A DNA stretch of 64,000 nucleotides from Zobellia uliginosa (GTDB taxonomy: Bacteria > Bacteroidota > Bacteroidia > Flavobacteriales > Flavobacteriaceae). Location of the stretch: NCBI RefSeq assembly GCF_018860745.1, contig NZ_JAHKPY010000014.1, forward strand, positions 434,001 through 498,000. The letters are read 5' to 3'. The notes under the pieces were generated by a model. The model saw only the letters and a program-made list of their open reading frames with translations, was not told where the DNA came from and ran no database searches. Shown piece by piece: positions 1 through 8,802 of this stretch. Numbering within the stretch: position 1 is the stretch's first letter; the number at the start of each line of letters is the position of its first letter. Position numbers and translations under genes: made by a program.

Positions 1-1
1 T

Positions 2-1075
2 AGCTATAGCCACGTAGGATTTAGACAAAGCGGTTTCGTTCCACAACGGCCTTCAAAAACCATAAAATCCAAATTAGGGGATTGCAAGGATTTTTCAACC
101 TTGTACGTAACCTTGGCTCAGATGGCAGGCTTAAAATCGCATTTGGTTTTAGTACTTACTTCTGATTATGGTGAGAAAACAATGGTACTGCCTAGCCAGG
201 ATTTTAACCACTGTATTGCCATAGTGTTTATTGATGGTAAACCTCAGTATTTAGAATTAACGGACAACAATATGCCGTACAAGTCTATACCTACGAGTTT
301 AGAAAGTGCAACGGCTCTGGATATTCCTAATAAGTGGTTAAAAGATGTTAAAAAAGGCATTTATAAACTAAAAGACATTGACCATACCACCACAGTGCTA
401 GAAAGTAATATGGAATATGTAATAGGTGAAGGATCGCATCAGCTAAAAATAGAATCTGTTTTAAACGGAAGTATCAATTCTCACTATGCGGCTATTTTTA
501 AAGAGAAGAATTACGAAGTAGTAAAAAAGAGTATTACAGACGATTTTAAGAGTAGAATTAATGAGGATTTTACTTTTGATAGTATCCATAATATTGAGTA
601 TAATCTTCGGTCGCCGGTTCTAAAATACACATCGGACTTAACTATAAATGAAAAATTAGACGAAATTGGAAGAATGAAGGTATTTCGCATTCCCGCAGTA
701 AACAATGCATATAATACATCAATTATTCAGGATGATGAACGTGCTTTTCCAATAGATTATTTGCTATACGAAAATGCAGACGTCTATAAGTCTAGCTATG
801 TAATAAAATTAAAAGATGATGAGCGTTTTGTTGAAATTCCAGAAAGTGCGGATTATAGTTTCAAGAAACATCATTTTAAGATAGATTATGAGTTGGCCAA
901 AGAGAGCGAGTTACACATCAATATAGAAGCAACCACCTCTAAAGAGCGAATTGCCGCAAAAGACTATAAGGGTTTTAAAGCCTACGTTAAAGCTGCTCTG
1001 GATGCCAAGCAACAACTCATTGGTTTCAAGAAAAAGAAGAAAGAAACCAAAGTTAGTTTCTCGGGTAAAAAATAA
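2..1075 (+). CDS. transglutaminase-like protein, C-terminal part (5' end outside window)
   Basis: The frame is open from the left edge, so the start lies outside; 357 residues are visible. The motif GDCKDFSTLYVTLAQMAG (visible residues 26-43) carries the cysteine of a transglutaminase-like core, followed by FNHCIAIVFIDGK with the expected histidine and an aspartate in ELTD. The rest is a beta-rich tail ending in a Lys-rich stretch. In Bacteroidota such cores often follow a DUF3857 domain in secreted or envelope proteins of about 600-650 residues, so this is probably the second half of one; DUF3857 itself is not visible. An internal TTG at 101 could be mistaken for a start but falls inside the conserved core. 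Family assignment is solid, the biological role unknown. Confidence 0.8.
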   Translation, partial: SYSHVGFRQSGFVPQRPSKTIKSKLGDCKDFSTLYVTLAQMAGLKSHLVLVLTSDYGEKTMVLPSQDFNHCIAIVFIDGKPQYLELTDNNMPYKSIPTSLESATALDIPNKWLKDVKKGIYKLKDIDHTTTVLESNMEYVIGEGSHQLKIESVLNGSINSHYAAIFKEKNYEVVKKSITDDFKSRINEDFTFDSIHNIEYNLRSPVLKYTSDLTINEKLDEIGRMKVFRIPAVNNAYNTSIIQDDERAFPIDYLLYENADVYKSSYVIKLKDDERFVEIPESADYSFKKHHFKIDYELAKESELHINIEATTSKERIAAKDYKGFKAYVKAALDAKQQLIGFKKKKKETKVSFSGKK

Positions 1076-1076
1076 G

Positions 1077-1673
1077 TTAAGCGTTGTTCTGGTAAGACAT
1101 TAGTTTTGCCACATATTTGCCGATAACATCAAACTCAAGGTTTACGGTTGTACCTATTTTGTACGACTTAAAACGTGTGTGTTCATAGGTATAAGGTATA
1201 ATGGCAACGCTAAAGAGGTTCTTTCCTGAGTTTACTACGGTAAGGCTTGTGCCATCTATAGTTATTGATCCTTTTTCTATTGTTGGGTTTCCGGTTGCGG
1301 CATCATACTCAAAAGTAAAAAACCAACTACCATCTTTTTCTTCAACGGCTTTACAAACTCCAGTTTGGTCTACATGGCCTTGAACAATATGGCCGTCCAA
1401 ACGAGAGCCAAGAATCATGGCACGTTCTAGGTTCACACTTTCTCCTACCTTTAGTTCATCTAGGTTGGTTTTTCGTAAAGTTTCGTCAATGGCAGTTACG
1501 GTATAAGTACGCTCGTCTAAAGAAACCACAGTGAGACAGACACCATTGTGCGCTACGCTCTGATCAATTTTAAGTTCTGGGGTTAACGTAGATTTCACTG
1601 TAATGTGAAGGTTACTACCGTCTTTTTCCAATTGCTGTATTTCCCCTAAAGTTTCAATAATGCCCGTAAACAT
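1077..1673 (-). CDS. ribE: riboflavin synthase, alpha subunit
   Basis: Converts two 6,7-dimethyl-8-ribityllumazine molecules to riboflavin plus a pyrimidine, the last step of riboflavin synthesis, in the cytosol. The 198 residues start with the family signature MFTGIIETLGEI and contain two repeated lumazine-binding halves; HNGVCLTVV in the first and IDGTSLTVV in the second are the matching segments. Length is usual for the family. It is convergent with the upstream transglutaminase gene, one base after its stop, and divergent from pdxA. A -7 element TACCTTTG lies at 1716-1723 on the minus strand, about 43 bases before the ATG. Confidence 0.95.
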   Translation of the reverse strand: MFTGIIETLGEIQQLEKDGSNLHITVKSTLTPELKIDQSVAHNGVCLTVVSLDERTYTVTAIDETLRKTNLDELKVGESVNLERAMILGSRLDGHIVQGHVDQTGVCKAVEEKDGSWFFTFEYDAATGNPTIEKGSITIDGTSLTVVNSGKNLFSVAIIPYTYEHTRFKSYKIGTTVNLEFDVIGKYVAKLMSYQNNA

Positions 1674-1690
1674 GTTCCGTTAAATTTAAG

Positions 1691-1723
1691 TAGTTTTGTA
1701 CCCTAGATTATTAGGCAAAGGTA
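1691..1723. promoter_or_regulatory. overlapping divergent promoters of ribE and pdxA
   Basis: The plus strand carries TAGTTTTG at 1691-1698 and the minus strand TACCTTTG at 1716-1723; both fit the Bacteroidota -7 consensus TAnnTTTG. They face each other, so the predicted start points (about 1704 and 1710) nearly coincide and the two polymerases would compete. No TTTG is seen at the ideal -33 position for either. Confidence 0.5.
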
Positions 1724-1732
1724 AAGAATAAG

Positions 1733-2779
1733 ATGCAGGAAGAAGGAAAAATTAAACTCGGTATTTCAATAGGCGATTTAAACGGAATAGGTTGTGAGGT
1801 TCTCCTCAAGACCTTTGAAGATAGTCGTATGCTAGATTTTTGTACTCCTGTAATATTCGCATCCAACAAAACTATTTCCTTTCAGAAAAAAGAGTTGGAT
1901 ATAAATATTAATTATCATGGGATTACTGATGCTTCTAAAGCAGTAGACGGTAAGATAAATGTGGTAAATGTTTGGAAGGAAGTTCCCAGAATAAATTTTG
2001 GCGAGGCTACGGAAGAAGGAGGCAAATATGCTATTAAGTCGTTACGGGCAGCTGTTGAAGCTTTAAAAAACAATGCGATAGATGCACTGGTTACGGCACC
2101 TATCAATAAGAATAATATTCAGGCCGAAGATTTTAAATTTCCCGGGCATACAGATTTTCTCGCTCAGGAATTGGAAGGAGAAAGTTTAATGTTCATGGTA
2201 ACGGATGATCTTAAGGTAGGTTTGCTTACCGATCACGTAGCGGTAAAAGATGCTCCAGCGGCCATAAATCCAATATTGATTAGAAATAAGGTGCGCACGA
2301 TAGAGAAGTCTTTACAAATGGATTTTAGTATACGCGCGCCAAAAGTAGCTATGCTGGGTATTAATCCACATAGTGGTGACAACGGAATTATCGGGAAAGA
2401 AGATGATGAAGTTTTAAAACCGGTGATAAAAGAAATGCAAGATGGAGGGCATTTGGTTTTCGGGCCCTATTCCGCAGATAGCTTTTTTGGTTCTGACGCC
2501 TATAAAAAGTTCGATGCTGTTTTAGCGGCGTATCACGATCAGGGGCTTATACCGTTCAAAACTCTGTCTTTTGGAAAAGGAGTTAACTATACCGCTGGTT
2601 TATCTAAGGTAAGAACCTCACCCGATCATGGCACTGCTTATGAAATTGCTGGAAAAGGTAAAGCAGACCCTAGTTCTTTTAAAGAGGCGGTCTTTACGGC
2701 GCTTCATATTTTTAAGAACAGAAAAGAGTATAAGGAACTTACGGAGAATCCTCTTCAAAAGCAGCGTATAAGGCGCTAA
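1733..2779 (+). CDS. pdxA: 4-hydroxythreonine-4-phosphate dehydrogenase
   Basis: NAD-dependent oxidation of 4-phosphohydroxy-L-threonine in pyridoxal 5'-phosphate synthesis (DXP-dependent route). The 348-residue protein has the family's GISIGDLNGIGCEV start, ALVTAPINK, the metal-binding FPGHTDFLA segment, MLGINPHSGD and AAYHDQGLIPFK. Length is usual. The ATG at 1733 lies about 30 bases after a predicted start point from TAGTTTTG (1691). Pairing with ribE groups two cofactor pathways around one shared promoter region; that grouping is an observation, not proof of co-regulation. Confidence 0.95.
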   Translation: MQEEGKIKLGISIGDLNGIGCEVLLKTFEDSRMLDFCTPVIFASNKTISFQKKELDININYHGITDASKAVDGKINVVNVWKEVPRINFGEATEEGGKYAIKSLRAAVEALKNNAIDALVTAPINKNNIQAEDFKFPGHTDFLAQELEGESLMFMVTDDLKVGLLTDHVAVKDAPAAINPILIRNKVRTIEKSLQMDFSIRAPKVAMLGINPHSGDNGIIGKEDDEVLKPVIKEMQDGGHLVFGPYSADSFFGSDAYKKFDAVLAAYHDQGLIPFKTLSFGKGVNYTAGLSKVRTSPDHGTAYEIAGKGKADPSSFKEAVFTALHIFKNRKEYKELTENPLQKQRIRR

Positions 2780-2867
2780 CAGGAGGTTTTTGATGTAGTA
2801 GACCTAATTAATTTAAAGAATAGGTCCTTAAGATAAGCGAACTAATTGAATTCCAATTAAAAAAGGG

Positions 2868-2897
2868 TTGGAAGTTTATTAAATAATATTATCTTTG
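2868..2897 (+). promoter_or_regulatory. Bacteroidota-type promoter for the DUF177-rpmF unit
   Basis: TTG at 2868-2870 is followed after 19 bases by TATCTTTG at 2890-2897, matching the TTG-N19-TAnnTTTG pattern. The predicted start point near 2904 excludes upstream in-frame start codons and supports the ATG at 2940/2943 for the next gene. Confidence 0.7.
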
Positions 2898-2939
2898 CAC
2901 CCGCCTTTAATAGGGCGGTGTATAAAAATCAGTGTTGAA

Positions 2940-3464
2940 ATGATGAAGCAAAAGGAGTTTAACATTCCTTTCTCTGGATTAGGACAAGGAAAACACGAAT
3001 TTGAGTATACGATTAATAACCCGTTCTTTGAATCTTTTGGGTATAACGAATTCAATGCTGCTGACATTAAGTTGCATGTAGTTTTGAATAAGATGAGCAC
3101 AATGCTCGAGTTAGAAATGAAAGCCCAGGGCACGGTTAATGTAAATTGCGACCTGACCAGCGAACCTTTTGATCAGCCTATTGAGGCAGATTTGGAATTA
3201 GTAGTCAAGTTTGGGGAAGAGTTTAATGATGAAGATGATGAGATTCTGATTATTCCTCATGGAGAACATCAGGTCAATATTGCGCAATACGTATACGAAA
3301 TGTTAGTGTTGGCCGTACCACATAAAAGAATTCACCCCGGGGTATTAGACGGTACGTTGCAATCCGAAGCTTTAAAAAAGCTTGAAGAATTGCAGCCCAA
3401 GAAAGAGAAAAAAGAAAGTGATCCCAGATGGGACGAATTAAAGAAACTGTTAACGGATAAATAA
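2940..3464 (+). CDS. DUF177 (YceD) family protein
   Basis: About 174 residues, starting MMKQKEFNIPFSGLGQG. It belongs to the YceD/DUF177 family that almost always precedes rpmF. In plants and bacteria members are linked to large-subunit rRNA accumulation, but the exact mechanism is not settled. The family's C-x-R/L-C motif is only partly present (NVNCDLTSEPFDQPI). Acidic EEFNDEDDEI and Lys-rich C-terminal segments are visible. A longer reading from 2895 would begin inside the promoter, so I reject it; 2943 is an equally good ATG. The stop is 7 bases before rpmF, so the two are co-transcribed. Confidence 0.85.
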   Translation: MMKQKEFNIPFSGLGQGKHEFEYTINNPFFESFGYNEFNAADIKLHVVLNKMSTMLELEMKAQGTVNVNCDLTSEPFDQPIEADLELVVKFGEEFNDEDDEILIIPHGEHQVNIAQYVYEMLVLAVPHKRIHPGVLDGTLQSEALKKLEELQPKKEKKESDPRWDELKKLLTDK

Positions 3465-3471
3465 GTTTTAA

Positions 3472-3669
3472 ATGGCACATCCTAAGAGAAAAATATCAAG
3501 AACCAGAAGGGACAAAAGAAGAACCCATTATAAAGCAGTAGCACCAACTTTAGCTACTGACCCAACTACTGGTGAAATACACTTGTTCCACAGAGCCCAC
3601 TGGCATGAAGGAAAATTGTATTATAAAGGTCAAATTTTGATCGACAAGACCGAAGAAGCCGAAGCATAA
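3472..3669 (+). CDS. rpmF: 50S ribosomal protein L32
   Basis: The 65-residue protein begins [20 protein letters not shown], the hallmark of L32, a component of the large ribosomal subunit near the exit-tunnel side. The four zinc cysteines of some L32 paralogues are absent, so this is the C-minus form. It follows the DUF177 gene with a 7-base gap and precedes a strong terminator. In many bacteria plsX sits between rpmF and fabH; here plsX is missing and fabH follows after about 180 bases. Confidence 0.97.
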   Translation: MAHPKRKISRTRRDKRRTHYKAVAPTLATDPTTGEIHLFHRAHWHEGKLYYKGQILIDKTEEAEA

Positions 3670-3700
3670 ACGTATCCGGTTATCTTATAATGAATTCACG

Positions 3701-3731
3701 ACTCCCGTAATTAATGACGGGAGTTTTTTAT
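3701..3731 (+). terminator. rho-independent terminator after rpmF
   Basis: Stem ACTCCCGT (3701-3708) and ACGGGAGT (3717-3724) with an 8-base loop, followed by a run of T. Separates the DUF177-rpmF unit from fabH. Confidence 0.85.
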
Positions 3732-3738
3732 TTCTAGT

Positions 3739-3822
3739 CCTCAAATTTCAAAAACGCGTAGTTTTACCAGTTAAATTGATGAAAATTGATTATTTTTCAC
3801 CAATTTTGAGGCATTTTTGAGG
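3739..3822. promoter_or_regulatory. candidate operator: repeated TTTTGAGG boxes upstream of fabH
   Basis: TTTTGAGG occurs at 3804-3811 and again at 3815-3822, 11 bases apart, which is one helical turn. The inverted form CCTCAAAT lies at 3739-3746. Three copies of one octamer within 85 bases just before a fatty-acid gene suggest a regulator site. No regulator is named; this is inference. Confidence 0.3.
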
Positions 3823-3848
3823 GTTTCGGATATCAAATCGACTTTAAG

Positions 3849-4841
3849 ATGAGTAAAACAACGGCAGCAATAACAGCTGTAGGAGGGTATGTTCCAAAAT
3901 TTGTGCTAACCAACAATATGTTGGAAGACATGGTTGACACTAATGATGAATGGATTATCTCTAGAACGGGAATTAAAGAAAGAAGGGTGTTAAAACCCGA
4001 GGAAGGACAAGGTACCTCTTACTTGGCCATCAAAGCTGCGGAAGACCTTATTCAAAAGAAAAATATTGATCCAAAGGAAATAGATCTAGTAATCATTGCT
4101 ACGGCCACACCAGATAGTATGGTGGCTTCTACCGCTGCTTTTGTAGCATCGGAAATTGGAGCCGTAAATGCATTTGCTTACGATCTTTTAGCAGCGTGTT
4201 CCAGCTTTTTATTCGGCATGTCTACGGCTGCTAGTTATATAGAGTCTGGCAGGTACAAAAAAGTCTTGTTGATAGGCGCGGATAAAATGTCTTCTATAAT
4301 AGATTATACAGATCGCACCACATGTATTATTTTTGGTGATGGTGCCGGTGCGGCATTGTTCGAACCAAATGAAGAGGGATTAGGCCTACAGGATGAATAT
4401 CTAAGGGCAGATGGCACAGGAAGGCAATTTTTGGGGATGGATGCTGGAGGTTCCTTAATGCCGGCTACAGAAGAAACGGTTAAAAATCGAAAACACTTTA
4501 TTTACCAAGAAGGTAGAACGGTTTTTAAATTTGCAGTTTCCAATATGGCGAATGTGGCAGAAACCATAATGAAGCGAAATAACCTAGAGCATACAGATGT
4601 TTCTTGGTTGGTTCCACACCAAGCAAATAAAAGAATCATAGATGCAACAGCCAATAGAATGGGTCTGGAAGATTCTAAAGTTCTAATGAATATAGAAAGA
4701 TACGGCAACACCACATCAGCAACCTTACCGTTGTTGTTGGCCGACTTTGAAAGTCAAATGAAAAAAGGAGATAACCTTGTCTTTGCCGCTTTTGGCGGAG
4801 GGTTCACTTGGGGTTCCATTTACCTAAAATGGGCTTATTAA
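3849..4841 (+). CDS. fabH: 3-oxoacyl-ACP synthase III (KAS III)
   Basis: Condenses acetyl-CoA (or a short acyl-CoA) with malonyl-ACP to start fatty acid synthesis. The 330 residues contain the catalytic Cys117 (LLAACSSF), His257 (VPHQANKRI) and Asn287 (ERYGNTTSA), in the usual spacing, and end with the typical FGGGFTWGSIYLKW. It begins a fabH-accB-accC group with 33 bases before accB, so the first condensation and the carboxylase making malonyl-CoA would be expressed together. Substrate preference (acetyl versus branched primers) cannot be read from the sequence. Confidence 0.97.
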   Translation: MSKTTAAITAVGGYVPKFVLTNNMLEDMVDTNDEWIISRTGIKERRVLKPEEGQGTSYLAIKAAEDLIQKKNIDPKEIDLVIIATATPDSMVASTAAFVASEIGAVNAFAYDLLAACSSFLFGMSTAASYIESGRYKKVLLIGADKMSSIIDYTDRTTCIIFGDGAGAALFEPNEEGLGLQDEYLRADGTGRQFLGMDAGGSLMPATEETVKNRKHFIYQEGRTVFKFAVSNMANVAETIMKRNNLEHTDVSWLVPHQANKRIIDATANRMGLEDSKVLMNIERYGNTTSATLPLLLADFESQMKKGDNLVFAAFGGGFTWGSIYLKWAY

Positions 4842-4874
4842 TTAATTACCGATCACTTAAATAAACAACATTCC

Positions 4875-5369
4875 ATGGATATTAAAGAAATTCAAAGCCT
4901 GATCAAGTTTGTAGCAAAATCAGGTGCCAGTGAAGTAAAGTTGGAAATGGAGGATTTGAAAATCACCATCAAAACCGGTACTTCGGATTCTGGAAACGAA
5001 ACAACCTACGTGCAGCAGATCCCCATGCCGCAAGCGCAAATGATGCCTTCCCAACAAGCTCCGGTTCAAAATATTGAAGCGGCTTCAGGTGATGCGGCAA
5101 AAGCGGAAAACAAAGATGATGATTCCAAGTATATCACTATTAAATCGCCAATTATCGGTACTTTCTATAGAAAGCCATCACCAGATAAGAGCGCTTTTGT
5201 TGAGGTGGGTACTTCTATCGGAAAAGGAGATGTGCTTTGTGTTATTGAAGCCATGAAACTTTTTAACGATATTGAGTCTGAAGTTTCAGGTAAAATCGTT
5301 AAGATTTTAGTTGAGGATTCTTCTCCTGTAGAATTTGATCAGCCTTTATTTTTGGTAGATCCGTCATAA
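4875..5369 (+). CDS. accB: acetyl-CoA carboxylase biotin carboxyl carrier protein
   Basis: Carries the biotin that shuttles CO2 between biotin carboxylase and carboxyltransferase. The 164 residues have an N-terminal helix (DIKEIQSLIKFVAKSG), a flexible Gln/Pro/Ala-rich linker at about 45-80, and a C-terminal biotinyl domain with the modified Lys128 in VIEAMKLFND. Length is usual. It lies between fabH and accC. The gap to accC (84 bases) holds no obvious terminator. Confidence 0.97.
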   Translation: MDIKEIQSLIKFVAKSGASEVKLEMEDLKITIKTGTSDSGNETTYVQQIPMPQAQMMPSQQAPVQNIEAASGDAAKAENKDDDSKYITIKSPIIGTFYRKPSPDKSAFVEVGTSIGKGDVLCVIEAMKLFNDIESEVSGKIVKILVEDSSPVEFDQPLFLVDPS

Positions 5370-5453
5370 ATATAAATTCTGAATCCCAAATGATATTTCC
5401 CTAGAGGGAATATATCGTTGGTACTTAGATTTTGGAATTTAAATTGTAAAAGT

Positions 5454-6806
5454 ATGTTCAAAAAAATATTAATTGCAAATAGAGGTGAGATTGCGCTTCG
5501 TGTTATACGAACCTGTAAGGAAATGGGTATCAAAACCGTTGCGGTCTATTCTAAAGCAGATGAAGAGAGTTTGCATGTTCGTTTTGCAGACGAAGCGGTA
5601 TGTATTGGGCCGGCACCAAGTAGTGAGTCGTACCTAAAAATACCGAATATCATTGCTGCTGCAGAGATTACAAATGCAGATGCTATTCACCCTGGTTATG
5701 GCTTTCTTTCAGAGAACTCCAAGTTCTCTAAGATTTGTGCAGAGCATGATATTAAGTTTATTGGTGCTTCTGGTGAGCACATAGACCGGATGGGAGATAA
5801 GGCTTCGGCAAAGAAAACAATGAAAGAGGCCGGTGTTCCTACTGTTCCTGGTTCAGATGGTTTATTGAAAGATGTTGCCGATGCTATCAAAACAGCCAAG
5901 AAAATGGGTTATCCCGTTATGATCAAGGCAACCGCTGGAGGTGGTGGTAAAGGTATGCGCGCCGTTTGGAAAGAAGAGGAAATGGAAGATCTTTTTGAAA
6001 GTGCAGTTCAAGAAGCATCCGCTGCATTTGGCAATGGTGCTATGTATATGGAGAAGTTGATCGAAGAACCAAGGCATATAGAAATCCAGATTGTTGGTGA
6101 TCAATATGGTAAGGCATGTCACCTTTCCGAAAGAGATTGTTCCGTTCAACGTAGGCATCAAAAACTTACAGAAGAAACACCATCTCCGTTCATGACTGAT
6201 AAACTTAGGGATGAGATGGGGAAAGCTGCCGTGAAGGCTGCAGAATTTATAAAGTACGAAGGTGCAGGTACAATAGAATTTTTGGTTGATAAGCACCGGA
6301 ATTTCTATTTTATGGAAATGAATACCCGTATTCAAGTAGAACATCCTATTACAGAACAAGTAATTGATTACGATTTAATTCGTGAGCAAATTTTAGTGGC
6401 AGGCGGTGTTCCTATTTCAGGTAAAAACTATTTGCCTAAATTACATTCTATTGAATGTAGAATCAATGCAGAAGATCCTTATAACAATTTTAGGCCTTCT
6501 CCAGGTAAGATTACTACGCTACATATACCAGGTGGTCACGGTGTTCGTATGGATACACATGTTTACAGCGGCTATAGCATACCACCTAATTATGATTCTA
6601 TGATCGCTAAGTTGATAACCACAGCACAAACACGTGAGGAGGCTATTAATAAAATGAAAAGAGCATTAGATGAATTCGTAATAGAAGGTATTAAAACTAC
6701 CATTCCTTTTCATAGACAATTAATGGATCATCCAGATTATTTGGCTGGTAACTATACCACCAAATTTATGGAAGATTTTGAAATGGATCCTCAGCCAGCG
6801 GATTAA
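5454..6806 (+). CDS. accC: acetyl-CoA carboxylase, biotin carboxylase subunit
   Basis: ATP-dependent carboxylation of the biotin on AccB. The start at 5454 gives [19 protein letters not shown], the standard N-terminus, and 450 residues; an upstream in-frame TTG at 5418 would add a non-conserved leader. The ATP-grasp glycine-rich loop ([14 protein letters not shown]), the catalytic [14 protein letters not shown] and the C-terminal domain [16 protein letters not shown] are intact. It ends the fabH-accB-accC unit and is followed at once by a perfect-stem terminator. Confidence 0.97.
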   Translation: MFKKILIANRGEIALRVIRTCKEMGIKTVAVYSKADEESLHVRFADEAVCIGPAPSSESYLKIPNIIAAAEITNADAIHPGYGFLSENSKFSKICAEHDIKFIGASGEHIDRMGDKASAKKTMKEAGVPTVPGSDGLLKDVADAIKTAKKMGYPVMIKATAGGGGKGMRAVWKEEEMEDLFESAVQEASAAFGNGAMYMEKLIEEPRHIEIQIVGDQYGKACHLSERDCSVQRRHQKLTEETPSPFMTDKLRDEMGKAAVKAAEFIKYEGAGTIEFLVDKHRNFYFMEMNTRIQVEHPITEQVIDYDLIREQILVAGGVPISGKNYLPKLHSIECRINAEDPYNNFRPSPGKITTLHIPGGHGVRMDTHVYSGYSIPPNYDSMIAKLITTAQTREEAINKMKRALDEFVIEGIKTTIPFHRQLMDHPDYLAGNYTTKFMEDFEMDPQPAD

Positions 6807-6810
6807 GAAC

Positions 6811-6838
6811 AAAGCCCCAATATATATTGGGGCTTTTT
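6811..6838 (+). terminator. rho-independent terminator after accC
   Basis: A long perfect palindrome (AAAGCCCCAATAT and its complement) is followed by TTTTT. It closes the fatty-acid unit and lies just before the next ATG at 6850. Confidence 0.85.
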
Positions 6839-6849
6839 CATTAAAGAAA

Positions 6850-7965
6850 ATGAACTTAAGCTATTGGGAATATAAGACATGGTTGTCCAACATAGATTAT
6901 ACTATCGTTGGTAGCGGCATCGTAGGACTTAATTGTGCATTGCGGTTGCGAGAACGTTTCCCAAAAGCAAAAATTCTAATTCTGGAAAAAGGCTTTTTGC
7001 CGCAAGGAGCTAGCACCAAGAATGCGGGATTTGCATGTTTTGGTAGTATTTCAGAAGTTTTGGCGGACTTAAATCAACACTCTGAGTTGGAAGTAATAGA
7101 GTTGGTTAAAAAACGCTGGGACGGCATAAAAATGCTTCGTGCTAATTTAGGTGACCAAGCTATAGATTTTCAGATACATGGCGGACATGAATTGTTTCTA
7201 GATTCCGGGGGAGAATTATATGATACCTGTAAAAATCGACTTCCTGAAATCAACAAACTCTTACAACCCGTTTATGGTAAAGATGCATTCCATTTAGGGC
7301 CCAATACTTTTGGTTTTAGTAAAGTGAAAGAAAAGTACATTACCAATATTTTTGAAGGACAGCTAGATACTGGAAAAATGATGAACTCTTTATTACAATT
7401 AGTTCAGAAAACAAGTATTACCGTTTTTAATTCGATTATAGTTGAAGATTATTCGGAAACTAAATCAGGAGTGGTTGTGAAAACCGATAAATTTGAATTT
7501 AAGACTAAAAATTTACTAATAGCTACAAATGGATTCGCCTCTAGTTTAATTAATGAAAAAGTTTCTCCAGCCAGAGCGCAAGTATTAATTACAAAGCCAA
7601 TTCAAAACTTATCTATAGAGGGTACTTTTCATTTTGATGAAGGATATTATTATTTTAGGAATATAGGCAGTCGCATTTTATTCGGAGGAGGACGAAATTT
7701 AGATTTTAAAGGAGAGGAAACCAATGAACCGGGATGTTCCGAAAAAATTCAAAAACACTTGGAACTACTGCTTAAAGAAGTTGTTCTTCCTAAAACGCCC
7801 CATAACATAGACCACAGATGGAGCGGAATTATGGGGATGGGTAAACAGAAAAACCCGATCCTTAAAAAAATATCGGATCATGTTTACTGTGGAGTACGAT
7901 TAGGGGGTATGGGAATTGCCATAGGAAGTGCCATAGGTAAAGATTTGGCAGATTTAGTTGAATAG
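6850..7965 (+). CDS. FAD-dependent amino-acid oxidase-like (DAO family) oxidoreductase
   Basis: The 371-residue reading from ATG 6850 has an N-terminal dinucleotide fold (YTIVGSGIVGLNCALRL), LILEKGFLPQGASTKNAGFA typical of the DAO/glycine-oxidase family, and a C-terminal FAD segment YCGVRLGGMGIAIGSAIGKDLADL. The substrate is probably an amine or amino acid; which one cannot be told. A longer reading from 6778 would run through the accC terminator hairpin, so I choose 6850. It appears to be transcribed alone, with a possible terminator at 7984-8010. Confidence 0.85.
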   Translation: MNLSYWEYKTWLSNIDYTIVGSGIVGLNCALRLRERFPKAKILILEKGFLPQGASTKNAGFACFGSISEVLADLNQHSELEVIELVKKRWDGIKMLRANLGDQAIDFQIHGGHELFLDSGGELYDTCKNRLPEINKLLQPVYGKDAFHLGPNTFGFSKVKEKYITNIFEGQLDTGKMMNSLLQLVQKTSITVFNSIIVEDYSETKSGVVVKTDKFEFKTKNLLIATNGFASSLINEKVSPARAQVLITKPIQNLSIEGTFHFDEGYYYFRNIGSRILFGGGRNLDFKGEETNEPGCSEKIQKHLELLLKEVVLPKTPHNIDHRWSGIMGMGKQKNPILKKISDHVYCGVRLGGMGIAIGSAIGKDLADLVE

Positions 7966-8345
7966 ACGTAAAACAGAAGAAAGATGCTTAATGTCATAAG
8001 CATTTTATTTTGCTGTGGTTGTTAAATGAGGTGTTTTGAAACTGGTAGTTTTCTTTTGGACTGTTGCTGATATCTTAAATGAAACAATTATGAAACCAGC
8101 AATCCTAGGCTTTTATAATCCTGCAAATATGGATAGGGTAGCGTATAAACGTTCTGTTCTACTAAAAGGTATTAGGCTTCTTATAGGTTATTATAAAACC
8201 ACAGCCTTCTTTTTCCAAACATAGAGGGCCTTAAAAACGTATATTGCTTCATGTGGAGTATGAATAAAGGAGTTAATCTAGTCCTTAATTAATGAGAAGC
8301 TCCAGGTTCAAAATGTTTGATAGGCATTTGCGCTAAAAAAATAGA
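7966..8345. other. 380-base gap between the oxidoreductase and the GreA-like gene
   Basis: Holds a short hairpin ATGCTTA-N6-TAAGCAT (7984-8003) followed by TTTATTTT, a likely terminator of the preceding gene. An open frame of 44 codons from ATG 8090 to 8224 exists, but it has no recognisable motif and no promoter; I do not call it a gene. Confidence 0.4.
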
Positions 8346-8792
8346 ATGGAAAAAGAAAATTTACATAAGTTTTGTGGCACTTTCGTAAAGGAACGTTTAG
8401 CTAGAATTCATAAAAATATTGATGATATCCAGACTTCATTGACTGCGGAAACTAAAAGTAGTGCAGGTGATAAGCATGAAACTGGGCGAGCTATGTTACA
8501 GCTGGAACGGGAGAAACTAGGGAAGCAATTGGCGGAGGCCGAAAAAATGAAACAAGTACTTTCAAAAGTGCCAAAAGATGGTTCAAATGCCTTTATAGGT
8601 CTTGGTAGTTGGGTGATTACCTCAAAAGCAGATTATTTCTTGGCTATCTCCGCAGGGGAATTCAAGAATAATGGCAAAAGTATTTATTGCATATCCGCAG
8701 CTACTCCAATCGCAAAATTACTTTTTGGAAAACAGGTGGGAGATACTGTAAGCTTCAACACTAAAGAAATTAAAATTGCTGAAATTAAATAG
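8346..8792 (+). CDS. GreA/GreB C-terminal-domain-like protein
   Basis: 148 residues. The C-terminal half (about 110-148) contains ISAATPIAKLLFGKQVGDTV, very like the GreA FKBP-type domain segment that precedes the C-terminal strand. The N-terminal half is helical with SSAGDKHETGRAM and charged heptads, suggesting a shortened coiled coil rather than the full GreA arm. Gre factors rescue backtracked RNA polymerase through an acidic coiled-coil tip; that D/E pair is not evident, so cleavage activity is doubtful. More likely an RNA-polymerase secondary-channel binder of unknown effect. Homologues may be misnamed in databases. Confidence 0.6.
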   Translation: MEKENLHKFCGTFVKERLARIHKNIDDIQTSLTAETKSSAGDKHETGRAMLQLEREKLGKQLAEAEKMKQVLSKVPKDGSNAFIGLGSWVITSKADYFLAISAGEFKNNGKSIYCISAATPIAKLLFGKQVGDTVSFNTKEIKIAEIK

Positions 8793-8802
8793 AAAAGGGA
8801 TA

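Noticed and set aside
2895-2939. Upstream start for the DUF177 gene
   Set aside because: It lies inside the predicted promoter, upstream of the expected transcription start.
5862-6359. 165-codon minus-strand frame inside accC
   Set aside because: Shadow of a highly conserved coding sequence on the other strand; Cys- and Phe-rich translation without family.
8036-8224. Short open frame before the GreA-like gene
   Set aside because: No motif, no promoter and poor coding character; it is listed only as part of the gap.
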